From Plumapathes pennacea (taxonomy: Eukaryota > Cnidaria > Anthozoa > Antipatharia > Myriopathidae), in NCBI GenBank assembly GCA_964036295.1, contig OZ038463.1, positions 14,902,069 to 14,966,068 of the forward strand: a DNA stretch of 64,000 nt, written 5' to 3'. The first letter of the stretch is position 1; every line of letters begins with the position of its first letter. A program made the position numbers and the translations under genes. A model generated the notes under the pieces. That model did no database searches. It was not told where the DNA came from and saw nothing but the letters and a program-made list of their open reading frames with translations. Below are positions 24,947 through 35,930 of this stretch, in pieces.

Positions 24947-26224
24947 GTAAGTCCTTCCAATTTGTTTGTTTGCTTTTGAACACGAACCTACGAAAATTTA
25001 CAATTACATATTCTTTAGTACCCGTGATGTAAATATAAACTAGTCACGTCGGCAATAAAACTGAATTAAAACCACAGGATCGAAGACAAACAGCCTGCTC
25101 TTCTTCATTTGATGTGCTCATTTCAGGACGAGATAACATATCAAACGCCAGTCCGTTTCATGAATGTACGTCCAGACTTATTTGAGAACACCACGCAAAC
25201 CGTGTGGAATTTTTCACCTTCAATTTTCAGGAGTCTTTGTAGACCGGTTGACAGCAATTACAGAAAGCAGAGATAGACATGGCACGTTCACCAAGAGCGA
25301 AATGTGTTATAAAGGTCGGGCACACGATGCAACGTTGTGCATAATAATGCCAGCAATTGGGTGAACACAAGGTGCAATAATGCGCACATCAATTTTAAAA
25401 GTGGATATTCGGTGTAATTCGGTCACTTACACGCAGTGATGTACCGTTTGGCCCGACTTTTATCTGCTTACTATCATGTATCTCTGAATATTTATTAATT
25501 ATTCTCAACAACGACATGAACACTGTTGTTAGAATGTACATTGTACTGGTTGAGAACTTTCCTTCGACACCAAAGAATTTTTGGCTTAGTCACATTCGTC
25601 TTTGAAAGCAGACTGGGTTAATTTTAAATGCCAAACTCAAAGTCGTTGGCTGGAGGATTTCATTTTTACAATAACACATCAACTTCTTGCTTTGTGATTG
25701 GATAATTTTCCTCATTAATGAGAGGACAGACAAAAATAAACTTACGTAAGTCGAGCGCTGACGATAGTGACATTCACTTTCGATTTTTACCGAAATTCTT
25801 GCAAATGTAACATTTCCAATCGAAGTAGAGAACCAAAGTGTTTATACATCTTGAGTTTGGTCTTGAAATTGTCGAGAAGGCCGCAGCAGAAAAAAATTCT
25901 TTCCGACGTTTTGACATAATTTCCTTTTCAACTCTTCAAATGCTCACTTCAAGCTATCAATTCTCAGCCAATGAAATGTCTTGAAATTACCATCAACCAA
26001 TTAATTAAAAAACGAGAAAAGTTGTCGACAATACATCGGTCATATCGAACAAAACCCAGTTTTCTCGCTTCGTTTGTTATTGTAAAAACAAGTTGACGTC
26101 AGATTTTTAAGTCTGTCTCTTATGGATGATGAAACGCGTCATAACATTTTCAAAAAGATGTGGTCCATAACAAACTGACGTCAATTTATTTCAAACTGAT
26201 TCGGAGCGCAAGAATTGCCAGCCG

Positions 26225-26490
26225 AAACCGCGGAAATATATTCTTGACGTCCCTTCCGTTGACCAGCGTCTGTCGCCATTACTATATGTACTCGGTCTAG
26301 CTCGAGGTGAAATTTCACATCATGTGCAAGCCTCGCTTTTCTGGTGCACAACTTATGTTATAGAAAATGCATTGAACTCACTTATTGTTTTGATCATTGA
26401 GCCTTAAAATTGAGTTTTCTTGGTCTCGAGGTTTTACGTGCATTTTAATACACTGAGTGCAATAACTGCTGACTCAAAAATGAAGTGAGC
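26225..26490 (+). repeat. Dispersed repeat R1, copy 2
   Basis: Motif order as in copy 1: ATTCTTGACGTCCCTTCCG, CGTCTGTCGCCATTACT, GGTGCACAACTTATGTTATA, GAAAATGCATTGAACTCAC, and an ending AACTGCTGACTCAAAAATG. No coding capacity. Confidence 0.65.
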
Positions 26491-27507
26491 GCACGGCTGA
26501 ACGTGTTTCCGCAGAATACAGTCCTAAATCAATCTAAAAAACAAACAAACAAACAACAAACAACAAACAAAAAGAAAAAAGAAAAAAAGACAACTGAACA
26601 AGGGGGACGCGAAGTAAGAAGTAGTAGTTGGAAGTTGAGTAATATGTCTTGAGACTGACCAGATGGTCGTTTTCTTTGCCAGATTGAATAATATTTTGTA
26701 TGAATCAACGGTACTAAATTGTACCAAACTACACGGTTCGAGTGAAAGTAAGTTGGGAGGTTTTGAAGTGAATTACAGTAATAAGCACAGGCTGAACATG
26801 ATTTTAAACTCATGACCCACCCTCCCCATCCCCATTCAGGGGAAATGCAAACAAAGATGAACCACGTCAACACATTCTACCTGCATCCATAACAGAAAGG
26901 GAAGGAACAATAAAACAACAACAATAACTAAAACAGTAACAACAACATCAACATCAAAAAGAACAACAGAGGTGGCAAAAACAAAATGCACGAGTCACAC
27001 TCACAACAAGGCGACAGCAACCATCTTCACCTAAGCAACAGCTTTTATTAAATAAATAAATAAATAAATAAATAAATGTGAAGTGTGACACAAAGAGCAA
27101 CACGTAACACAGTAACAATAAAGCACAAAATACGTGACATTTCTAATGCTAAAACTTTGGTACGAATCCCAAATAGAGGCTTGAGGTTCGCGGTTCTCAC
27201 GAAGGCAATGAAAAAATTATCACAAAACCAAAACATGAACAAGCTCAGACTATAATTAAACCTTTATAGGAATCTTTGTTAGGATTAGGACTTTGCAGTT
27301 GGGACAAAGTTTAGGCTTGGTTTGTACACGCTCTGAGGTGGAAACCTGGCTGGATATTATTGATGTTGCCTGTCCGATTCTCTCCACCCAGCCTCGCTTG
27401 TGTGCGACAATTTTCCTATCGGAGATCCATCATCCTCGGCCCCAGGCTCTTTTATCGCTCAGGGGAAAAGGCTGAGAACAAGGATGGAGATCCTTGAATT
27501 TTGAGAC

Positions 27508-27653
27508 GCCTGTTGCCTGTCTCAAACGAGACCTAGTGCGAAACCTTCTTTATGAAAATTAGTTTTACTCGCATGTTCATTTTCAAAGTAATCAAACTCA
27601 TTCTTAAAAGGTTTCGCACACGGTCTCGTTTTTACAAAACAGAGGCAACAGGC
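27508..27653. mobile_element. MITE with about 45-bp TIRs
   Basis: GCCTGTTGCCT, AAACGAGACC and GTGCGAAACCTT on the left appear inverted on the right as AAGGTTTCGCAC, GGTCTCGTTTTT and AGGCAACAGGC. The element is 146 bp, and the central 60 bp are AT-rich. Confidence 0.8.
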
Positions 27654-28127
27654 ATCTATGGTATGTATTTACGAAAAAGTACGTTCAAAATGTTACAAGC
27701 CTTACATAAAGTCCGCGAATTCATTTTCCATTAAAAGTAGCAAACTTGAATTGTTCAAAGCCAGAAGCATGTGTATGCAGTGGACTATTTGTATACAGTA
27801 ATTAGACAATTGTATAAACCTTTAGTCATGCTAAAGTTATAATTGCATATTTAGGCAGCATAACATGCTTTCCATGTCTTTTGTACTTTCTTAAACACAC
27901 AGCATGTTAAAAATCAAGAACCTCGTGTAACCATCGTTATTTATAAAACAGTTTATTAACTAATCAGAGCGTGCGTAGTGCCGTAGTTATTTATAAAGGA
28001 GTGTTTTAAACTTTGATTCTTTGCATTATTTAAGTTTTAAATTACTCTTACTATTGAACAATTTCTTTAGCCTATATATTAAAGTTGGCACGACAGTGTC
28101 TTTATATGTGGTTTATAATGTGTTCAG

Positions 28128-28264
28128 GTATGCCGCACGGCCGTCTTGCCGATATCTATCAAGACTTGTGCCCGAGATGCGCCGAAAACTGCCCCGCACT
28201 ACGGTGGCGTGGAAGTTCTCGTGGTCTAAAGAGTGATGGTGAAGAGGGGACCTTTTGGGAGGTC
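28128..28264. other. Candidate exon, strand uncertain
   Basis: This GC-richer block has a + acceptor (GTGTTCAG at 28120-28127) with frames open to stops at about 28230, 28236 and 28264. On - it has a better acceptor (CACCATCACTCTTTAG) giving a 67-nt terminal exon 28225-28159 that reads PRELPRHRSAGQFSAHLG and then a stop, in phase with the - exon at 30154-30060. The - reading would make it the last exon of the long SOWAH form. Both readings have no homologue that I recognise. Confidence 0.35.
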
Positions 28265-28379
28265 TAATAAAAAGGCGCAAAACAGGTTAGTGCTGTTAGT
28301 TAAAATGTGAAACCAAAACTAGAGTAAATGAAGTGACAGAGCCATCGCGGTACTTAGAAGACGATCGGGGGAAAAGCAT

Positions 28380-28960
28380 TAGATGGATGATAGCTGAACG
28401 AGCTAGACACGAACTGAAGATGAGAAGACAACAAGAACGAAAGGGACGAGGAAGACAAAGTGGAGCACGAGGACGGAAGTAAGAAAAGAAGGGCAAAGAG
28501 GAAACGCAACAGAAGATGGAAAGACAATTAAAAAAGAGAAGGTTGTGGCGGACAAAGGAGAGAGGGAGGAGGGGAAGGCTAACGCAGGAGGGACAGACTC
28601 ACGAGGAAGACGAAGTGGAGGAGGAGGACAGAAGTAAGGAAGAAGGGAGAAGAGGGAACGCCACAAAAGATGGAAAGAGAAGAAAAAGAGAAGGTTGTGG
28701 CGGACAAAGGAGAGAGGGAGGAGGGGAGGAGGTGAAAGTGAACAGAGGAGGGGCAGACTCAGAAGGAAAAAAGTGAAAAAAGAAAGAGCAGGGAGCAGGG
28801 GAAAAGCAAGAGGGAGAGAGAAAGAGCGAGGGAGGGAGGACGAGAAGTGAAAGGGGGAAAGTGTAATATGGGAGAGGGAAGATAGAGTAGGACAAGAAAG
28901 GATCACAAGAGACAGCCAAAGTGGTAAAGCTGAAGAAACCAGAGACAAGTGGAAAGGACC
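28380..28960. repeat. Purine-only (GA-rich) tract with about 152-bp tandem units
   Basis: Nearly 600 bp are almost entirely A and G on +. Inside it, a unit carrying GGTTGTGGCGGACAAAGGAG at 28541 repeats at 28693 (152 bp apart), and an older unit precedes it (GACGAGGAAGACAAAGTGGA). The long frames seen on either strand (Glu/Arg-rich or Leu/Ser/Pro-rich) follow from the composition and are not genes. Confidence 0.85.
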
Positions 28961-30059
28961 AGTAACAAAAAAAGGAATTTGTAAGTAACAATTTAAAAAC
29001 TAAAATTATTAGCGTCGTTAGGCTATTATATGGATTACATGTTAACCTCGCTGCCTCCAGTATGACGACATGTTACGACAACAGTATGACGACACGTTAA
29101 TCGGATTGCTCCGCAGCGGAATAGAGGGCTTCTGTGTCAAGACTGTTTTTAAGTACCTTATTACTTTGATTTTATTGTTTTTATTTTAATATAGGCGGAT
29201 TCTTTAGTACTCATAATTTAGCAGTTATGTATAAATCACAACCAACATCCGAACATTTTAAAATTATGTATTAAAATACAAGAAGGCCCTTGTACTATTG
29301 GGTGCACGCCCACAAGCTGACCAGCGGTCATCCAATGGCACGTAGGGTAGCCACTTCATCCGCCGTGCGCACACTTCACAAAAAAACGTTGAACATTTGC
29401 GGTTCCTAAATTTGATTCCCCTGGCAGTAGGTCAGACGAGTCTATCAACCGGCGTTTGTTTTACCTGTTGGCCTGAACACCTAATAATGAAAAAAAATCT
29501 TCTGCCAGAAATGTTCTCTTCTCGATTTTTCCTTTGTTATTCTCCTGGCACATAAGCACTGAGGTAACAGAACTAGGCACAGAAAACGAATGTCGGGATT
29601 TTGAGCTTCACGCAAATTATTAACCAATCTAATGTTTTTATTTACATTTGAAAAAGTGTGAAAAGGTGTGAAGAATGATAAGTAAACATAAAAATGTAAT
29701 AAATCGATGGCGGAAGAGGTAAACAGACTAATCTTCGCAAACGAGTCGGGTTTTTTCCAAATGTTTCGGCTTTGGAACCCCTCAAAATGGAGGATCGAAG
29801 AAATCGGCGTGCAGAGGATTGTGGTAGAGGGGGCCCGTTCAGCCTATTTATAAAATATCAGTCATTTAATAGCTATCATGTCAATGCCATTGTATCTGTT
29901 AGTGTTAAAAGAGAGAAACTCTTTTTCAACGGGCTTTACCTAAACGTGTTTCAAATGCCTGCTGTTAGCAGCGTCCCAGAAACCTCTTGAAACTTGAAAA
30001 GGTACACGCGATAAAATAGGCTATTGCGTCAAGTTCAGAGAGAGAGCCTGTTGACTTAC

Positions 30060-30154
30060 CCCGCGGCACTTGGTCCTTGATAGGTGTGTTGCAGGGACGG
30101 TCTGGGCTCTCTGTTCTTGTGCTTTTTCCGACTCAGGAGTTTTCCCAATGATTT
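30060..30154 (-). CDS. Candidate basic exon, distal SOWAH form
   Basis: Acceptor TTTATGCGACAG and donor GTAAGT bound a 95-nt exon reading KSLGKLLSRKKHKNREPR then PSLQHTYQGPSAAG (phase 0 in, phase 2 out). It joins in phase after 35365-35229, giving RDRS-KSLGKLLSRKK. The basic, Ser-rich composition fits the C-terminal tail of a cytosolic or nuclear scaffold. Assignment to the SOWAH gene rests only on strand, order and phase. Confidence 0.5.
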
Positions 30155-30663
30155 CTGTCGCATAAAGGTAAATCAACAATTAGTTCAAGATTTAGGTCAC
30201 TCATAATTCACTTCCAGGTGACTGGGACAAGCTATCAACTGGCAGTAAAATTTGTATCAAGAATTTATCATTGGTGTGATGCCCAATGCTTCTCTAATAA
30301 TATTGCGCATGCAGCCAAAGCTATGCCGAACATAGCGCTGTCTTCGGATGACTGTCCAATACAATTGTTAGCTTTTGCGTTTGCCACGCTTTTAAACTTG
30401 TTCAAATATTACGTTTGGCAGCATTCTAAGCCTGCCAGGAATAAAATCAAAACGTGATTGCGATATTCTCAAGCAAGCAAGGAAGTGGCAATGGCGTTTT
30501 CTCGCACCGCTGATTGGTTTCTTCTTCACAGTAAAGCCACACGTAAAATTACTTTGGCTTCTAATTGGTTGGAATGTATTTCTTACAGCCTCTGTGATTG
30601 GCGGTGTACTTACTTTGGGTCAACCAAAAACCGCTCTGAGAGTATTTGTATGAGAAATTTAAT

Positions 30664-30844
30664 AAATTTCCACTGGTTTGCCGTGGTGTGGACTCTTATT
30701 TACCACGATTTACGTCATCACATGATCAAAATTTGTCGTGGACTCACGAGGCGCTTCGCCTCGTAAGTCCGCAACATTTTGACCATGTGATGACGTAAAT
30801 CGTGGTAAATAAGAGTCCACACCACGGCAAACCAGTGGAAATTT
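30664..30844. mobile_element. 181-bp near-perfect palindrome
   Basis: The arms, about 85 bp each, run from AAATTTCCACTGGTTTGCC through GATTTACGTCATCACATG to a centre CGAGGCGCTTCGCCTCG and back, with only a few mismatches (for example TGATCAAAATTT against ACATTTTGACCA). A fragment of one arm (TGGACTCTTATTTACTACGG) recurs at 30943-30962. It is probably a foldback transposon. Confidence 0.85.
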
Positions 30845-32160
30845 GTTTTTTACCACAATATTTTAGAAATATACAAGAAATTTTCGTTGTATTTCGTTGC
30901 AAAGCGTGACACGCTGGCGTCAGCTAGGGTCACATCGTTGCCTGGACTCTTATTTACTACGGTTAATCGACTAATCAGAGAGCGAGAAACTAGTGTGTTG
31001 TGGTAAAAATTAAAATATGTGCTGAAACGCAGTAAGAGTTCAGTTACCCGATTAATGCCTGCGATTTGTAGCATTGGGGCATAAAATAACCGGAAGCATT
31101 CCCGGTCCAAATTGAACCAAAAGACGCACGAACACCTATACTTTCGCATACAAAGTAACTCTCTGAGATTTTTGCGGCATAAACTAGACATTCCACAGTC
31201 CTAATTCATGTCTTTCCTATTCATAAAATTTCTGGGATACAGCACAACGATAATCTTCATCATTAGTCAAAACATTTGCTTATCACTAAACGACAAAGCA
31301 GGAATATAATTTTAGCCTGTAAATACAGCCGCCTCGGTTGGAGATTGCAAGCGGTTTTTTTTCAATGCATAGACTGTTGGTTCAATAAACAACACCTGTT
31401 TTCTTTTCAATTGCACATTCTCGATCAAATTAAAACGTGGCCTTCGCTTTTGAAAACGTAAACAGTATAGTTATTAATTTTTTGAATGTTTGGGAAGCTA
31501 AAAGCAGGAGCTTGAGAATAAAAACAGTCTTGTTGGACTTTGTTGTCGTAAGATAAATCAAGGCGCATACGCAGGTAAACACTTGAAGTGTGCTATTATT
31601 GTCTTGAGTTTCTCCTTCAACGGTTTTGACAGTTATGCCTACGTTGTTTCTAAAACAAAATAGTCTACCTCACAAAGTGAACAGACAAGTCCTTGAGCGA
31701 GAAACTCTGATTTTTCGATTTCGTTTGGACGCTGCAAGTTCGCGCCAGTTAAATCACGAAGATGTTTCCAATGTTGGCTGCTCAGCCAAAAACGGAAAAA
31801 TTGTTTAGAAGTGAACAAAGAGGAGCTTCAAGGACACAGTAACCACGAGACATATGCAAACGACTAGTAAACCGCAGACATTCACTAAACTCACAAAACG
31901 GGATGTTCGGCTTGGCTATTCTAAAAAAAAAAAATAAGACTTCCATTAAATATGCGCTCAAAATGACAATAAAACATGAAGTATTTATAGCAAGGAATGT
32001 TCTTGATGGGCTTGTGTTTGCCGCACGTGATTTTGTTATATACATGCGCCCGTCTGGATAAAAGCCAATTATTTTCTGAGCAAACTACTTCCGTCATTAG
32101 CACAAGGAAAAAATCATCCAAACAAACAGTTCAACATTCTGACCAAGAAAACACTTGTGA

Positions 32161-32259
32161 CATGCAGCGCGATCACCGGACTGTAAACACGGTGGACAAG
32201 AAGATACCGTCTCTCTTGTGGTGGGACATTATCTACACGATACACGCTCGAGCACATCA
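32161..32259 (+). other. Possible + strand exon within SOWAH intron
   Basis: An open frame ending in DKKIPSLLWWDIIYTIHAR-AHH stops exactly at a consensus donor CATCAT|GTAAGTGAAA. The upstream acceptor is not certain (ATTAG at 32099 is possible). No family is recognised, and it cannot be joined in phase to the next + candidate at 33110. Confidence 0.25.
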
Positions 32260-33109
32260 TGTAAGTGAAAACCGATGAAAACCAATGCCGAGTGTCAGCT
32301 TTTAAAAACATATCATGCCGCAAGGGCATGCATTAGTTCACGAACGGCTGTTGGATTCTTGACGGGGGTAAGTACAGTTTAGCAACTGACGCGGAAACTT
32401 CCTATCCTTTCGCCTCGCATCTGACACATGATAATACACATTTTAGATGTATTTCGTTTCATTCTTGTTGTTTCGCTCGGTATATATCCGCGAGGTTAAG
32501 AATTCGTGTAATGCCCGAGAAAACAGCAGCCAACTACCGTAAACTAACCATTATTAACATGTCATGTGGATGCTAGTGTCGCCTGCCTGCTATGCCAGTC
32601 GTCTTCTAGCTCGACTGATAATTCAGGCTAACTGCATCATTTCCGTGTTATAACCTTTCTCCCGGAAAGAAAGCTGTCTTGACGCAGCTCAGCAACAGCA
32701 CTGATTATCATAACCAAACTTCTGGCGGTATTTTACACAAAAGGTGCTGGTGCAAGTGCCAATACTACACTGCTAAGTGCTGCACTGCTAATGTGAAGCT
32801 ATACTAATACTGCTACAGCTACTGCTAAACCTGCTAAACCTGCTTTGCTGACGCTGCAGACTACTGCTTACTGTTATTACCGCTGCTTCTATTGTAGTAG
32901 TACAACTTAGCCTTTCAAATATTTATGCAAAGTGCTACTACAATCAAAATTTAACAGTTTGTACGGAGAAAAATGCAACCCCCTGAAGCAGTTTATATCT
33001 GTATTTACCCAAATAGGTCTACCACTGAAACGAAGCAGGCTTTCTATTGGAAAATAGCTTCACTAATTTACATGTGATCTCTTTTTTTTCCTGGGTCTAC
33101 TGGGTCGAT

Positions 33110-33180
33110 TAGCAACAATTACAGTGACGTTGAGCGCCAAATCGACCGAGAAGCTTTGAACAAGAAACACATCAGTCAGG
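33110..33180 (+). other. Possible + strand exon within SOWAH intron
   Basis: Bounded by an AG acceptor (CTGGGTCGATTAG) and donor CAG|GTAAGC. Only one frame is open: NNYSDVERQIDREALNKKHI-SQ. The composition is protein-like, but I recognise no domain. Confidence 0.3.
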
Positions 33181-33589
33181 TAAGCGAACATTAGTCCAAC
33201 TCAGCGCATGTTCGGGTCATATACACGAGAAGGACAAGCCATAAAATCAGCAGGGCGCTTCTGAGTTCTCTAATTATCGCCGCGTTCAGAATCATCTCGA
33301 TATATTCTTAGTAAAGCACGATTTTTCGTAAATTGTAAAATGAAGCCACAATGACTCTTCGAATTCTGTTTTCAAGATAACTTCCTCCTCTCAGCGAACT
33401 GAAATTTGACGTGATGGAAAGTACGTCCAGTTAACCATTTACTAAAATATTTCAAAAACTCTCGGTTGGGATGTAAATGAAAACAATGTTTTGGTTACAC
33501 CAACTGGAAACCTCCCAAAACGAAACGGATTGTTTAAAGAGACAGTTTCTTCTGCAGTCGGGCACCGACAGGTGTTATGTCTGTCTCTG

Positions 33590-34030
33590 TCTAACTGCGG
33601 AAATACATTTTTAACGTCACCTCCGTTAGTCAGCCGTTCGTCGCCATTACTTCTAACTCGAAATCGAGGTAAAAGTGCAAGCCCCGTTCTTCTTGTGCAT
33701 AATTTATATTATAGAAAATGTATTGATCTAACTTAGGCCTGGTTCAGACGCCGCTCCTCACATGCGCCGAACCTAATGCAGATTCCCTCAAACAATAGTT
33801 TTTACTCATTTGTATTGGGTTCGGTGCATTGGGGAGCGGCGTCTGAATCGGGCCTAAGTTAGTACAGTACGTTTCTATAACTTGCGCACAAGAAAAACGG
33901 CCTTACACTTTAATCACGAGTCTTAATTTTGTATTTCTTGACTAGGGCTTTACAAGCGTTACGCTAAATAGGAATTGTACTTGTTGTCGTTTCCAAAGTT
34001 TTGTACAATGACCGCTGACTCGAAATAACA
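33590..34030 (+). repeat. Dispersed repeat R1, copy 3, interrupted by a foldback
   Basis: Shares TTTTAACGTCACCTCCGTTA, TCGTCGCCATTACT, TTATAGAAAATGTATTGA and TGACCGCTGACTCGAAA with copies 1 and 2. It is interrupted by the inverted element at 33728-33862, and part of the host repeat itself (CTTGTGC...TATAGAAA) is present again in inverted orientation on the far side (33867-33895). Confidence 0.6.
33728..33862. mobile_element. Foldback MITE inside repeat R1
   Basis: Arms begin CTAACTTAGGCCTGGTTCAG plus ACGCCGCTCC and end GGAGCGGCGTCTGAATCGGG plus CCTAAGTTAG. The AGGCCTGGTTC terminus resembles that of the family at 1351-1523. 135 bp, non-coding. Confidence 0.8.
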
Positions 34031-34276
34031 TAATCGCATGGTCGTAAAGTGCATTTGCGCGGAGTCAAACGCATGTCGCTGAACTAAGCAAACCAAGTGC
34101 ACCACCACCGTGCAGTGCTATCATTCTAAAAATTAGACTTTTACAAGCCGTAAAAGTTTCCTTACTAAGCTCAAACTTGGTTGCACTTTTCAAGTTTCTT
34201 GAACAAGGTTACGTTCTTGCGTTTGTCAACCTCTAACAGAATCATAAACAGCAGGAATAACTGAGTCTTGATGCAG

Positions 34277-34439
34277 GTCGATTGATGCACAGAGCGGTCA
34301 GAACGAAACTTCTCCTTATGAGAACATCACGGGTGATCTCGTACTTGGATTCAAGCAGAAGCTGCTCACACTATCAATTATCTTGACACTAATAACATAT
34401 CTTTCTACAGTAAGGCATGATGGAAGATTTAGGCTCTAG
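34277..34439 (+). other. Possible terminal exon, + strand
   Basis: After the acceptor TCTTGATGCAG a frame stays open for 53 codons: SIDAQSGQNETSPYENITG, DLVLGFKQKLLTLSIILTL and so on to TAG at 34437. It combines a hydrophilic start with a hydrophobic, possibly membrane-spanning end. No family is recognised. It may belong with other + candidates in this interval. Confidence 0.3.
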
Positions 34440-34789
34440 ACATTCACAGCCATACACCAGCGTTCTCCTACTACACATTTCTAGTGCTTTGTAAAGTATT
34501 TGTATGCACAGAAAAGACGTTAAATTTTGTTTTCTTTACCAAAGGACCAAGTTCATCGCCAGCAGACTGGAATAACTAGCTTGGTCATACATACAGTGGG
34601 AATTATTACTATATACTGCACAACATAATGTCCTAAGAACACGTGACAACTGACAGGGTTAAAATTACACAATGACTTTAAATTATACCAACAAACGACT
34701 TTACACAGAGGAAGCCAGAAGAGATCAGGCAAGTTAGAACACCGCGACGCAACACAACACATCTAAGCACTAACAGCGGAGAATACGAA

Positions 34790-35140
34790 TGACGCCGCGG
34801 CACAGCACGGCATGCACACAGCACAACACAATACAGTGCAGCACAGCAAAGCACAACACCGCACAGCACAGCAAAATACTGCATAGCACAGCACAGCGCA
34901 GCACAGCACAGCAAACGTAGTGCAGCACAGTACATCGTAGCACAGCACAGAACTGCAAGGCACATAAAAGCACTGCACAGCACAGCACAACGTAGCACAG
35001 CAAAGCACTGCAGCACACAGCACAGCGTAGCACAGCGTAGCACAGCACATAACAGCACATCGCAGCACAGCACAGAGCTGCACATCATTGCACTGCACAG
35101 AACATAGTAGCACAGCACAGCACGCATCTAGCACACTGCA
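34790..35140. repeat. Degenerate GCACA satellite
   Basis: About 350 bp built of irregular GCACA, GCACAGCACA and TAGCACAGC units. The Cys/Leu/Val-rich frames on - are produced by the repeat. A looser, related tract (CAGAGCAGAGAACAAAACAG, CAGCATAGTACAGCATAGTA) continues at about 35460-35800. Confidence 0.85.
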
Positions 35141-35228
35141 CTGTACAGAACAGAACAGGTACACGCAAAAACAAAGACGCCTTATGTCTGCACTGCCGGT
35201 CACATCCACGCATTATAAAGCGACTCAC

Positions 35229-35365
35229 CGATCTATCCCGCCCTTTTTCCGGTGGATCTTCGTTGTGACGATGGGATTTGTCGCTGGAACTGTACGAGCT
35301 TGCTAACATAGCACTTGGTGAGATGCTGGTCCACGAACCACCGTAACCAGACTCTGAGGAGGCAG
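35229..35365 (-). CDS. Candidate Ser-rich exon, distal SOWAH form
   Basis: Acceptor TTCTCTCTACAG and donor GTGAGT bound a 137-nt exon (phase 1 in, phase 0 out) reading ASSESGYGGSWTSISPSAML, ASSYSSSDKSHRHNEDPPEK and GRDRS. It can be joined in phase to SOWAH exon 39529-39500 directly, or to an internal donor of the exon at 38187. Codon use and composition are protein-like. Membership of the SOWAH gene is inferred from strand and phase. Confidence 0.55.
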
Positions 35366-35869
35366 CTGTAGAGAGAATAAAATTAATGTCAATTAAAATA
35401 GCAAAACGACACCATCAAAACTCAAACATTTACCGTCAGATGTAATGCACGACGAAAGAAGTAAATCAGAGGAACAAAGAGCAGAACAGAGAGGAACAAT
35501 TCAACAGAGCAGAGAACAAAACAAAACAGAGAAGAGAATAGAGCAGTGAAGAACTGAGCTAAACGCAGCGCAGAACAGCACATCACACCGCAATAAAGTA
35601 TTCATCACAGCATAACACTTAGATATACAGCATAGTACAGCATAGTACAACATAATAAAGCTCAATACAGCAGAGCAGTGCGAAGCACGGCGTACCACAA
35701 AACAATGCATACAGTACACCACAATTTACAGTACGCCAAGGCGCAGTAAAATACAGTGAGGTGGTTCTGAGCACTCCATAGCAGAGTACAACACAACTGC
35801 ACCAAATATTAAGAACACCATAGCAAAAACCAAAAGAGAAAAATGGGCGCGAGTTTATAATTATAATGA

Positions 35870-35930
35870 ATGTTTTATATAGCGCACATATCAAATCGTC
35901 TCATGGCGCTTTACAGTTGCAAGTGTGTTG
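35870..35930 (-). repeat. SINE/LINE 3'-tail motif (GCGCTATATAAA)
   Basis: In reverse complement it reads TGTAAAGCGCCATGAGACG and then GTGCGCTATATAAA. The same tail, GTAAAGCGC and then TTGCGCTATATAAAT, is on + at about 59254-59305. Such tails are common at the 3' ends of invertebrate retroposons. A (GATGA)n run adjoins at about 35933-35953. Confidence 0.5.

Noticed and set aside
28403..28991. Leu/Ser/Pro-rich frames (to 181 codons) on - and an Arg/Glu-rich frame on +
   Set aside because: The purine-only tract is nearly free of stop codons on the pyrimidine strand, so long frames are expected by composition.
34678..35309. Several Cys/Leu/Val-rich frames on - up to about 149 codons
   Set aside because: They are translations of the GCACA satellite; all three frames of the strand give similar proteins and there is no splice or start context.
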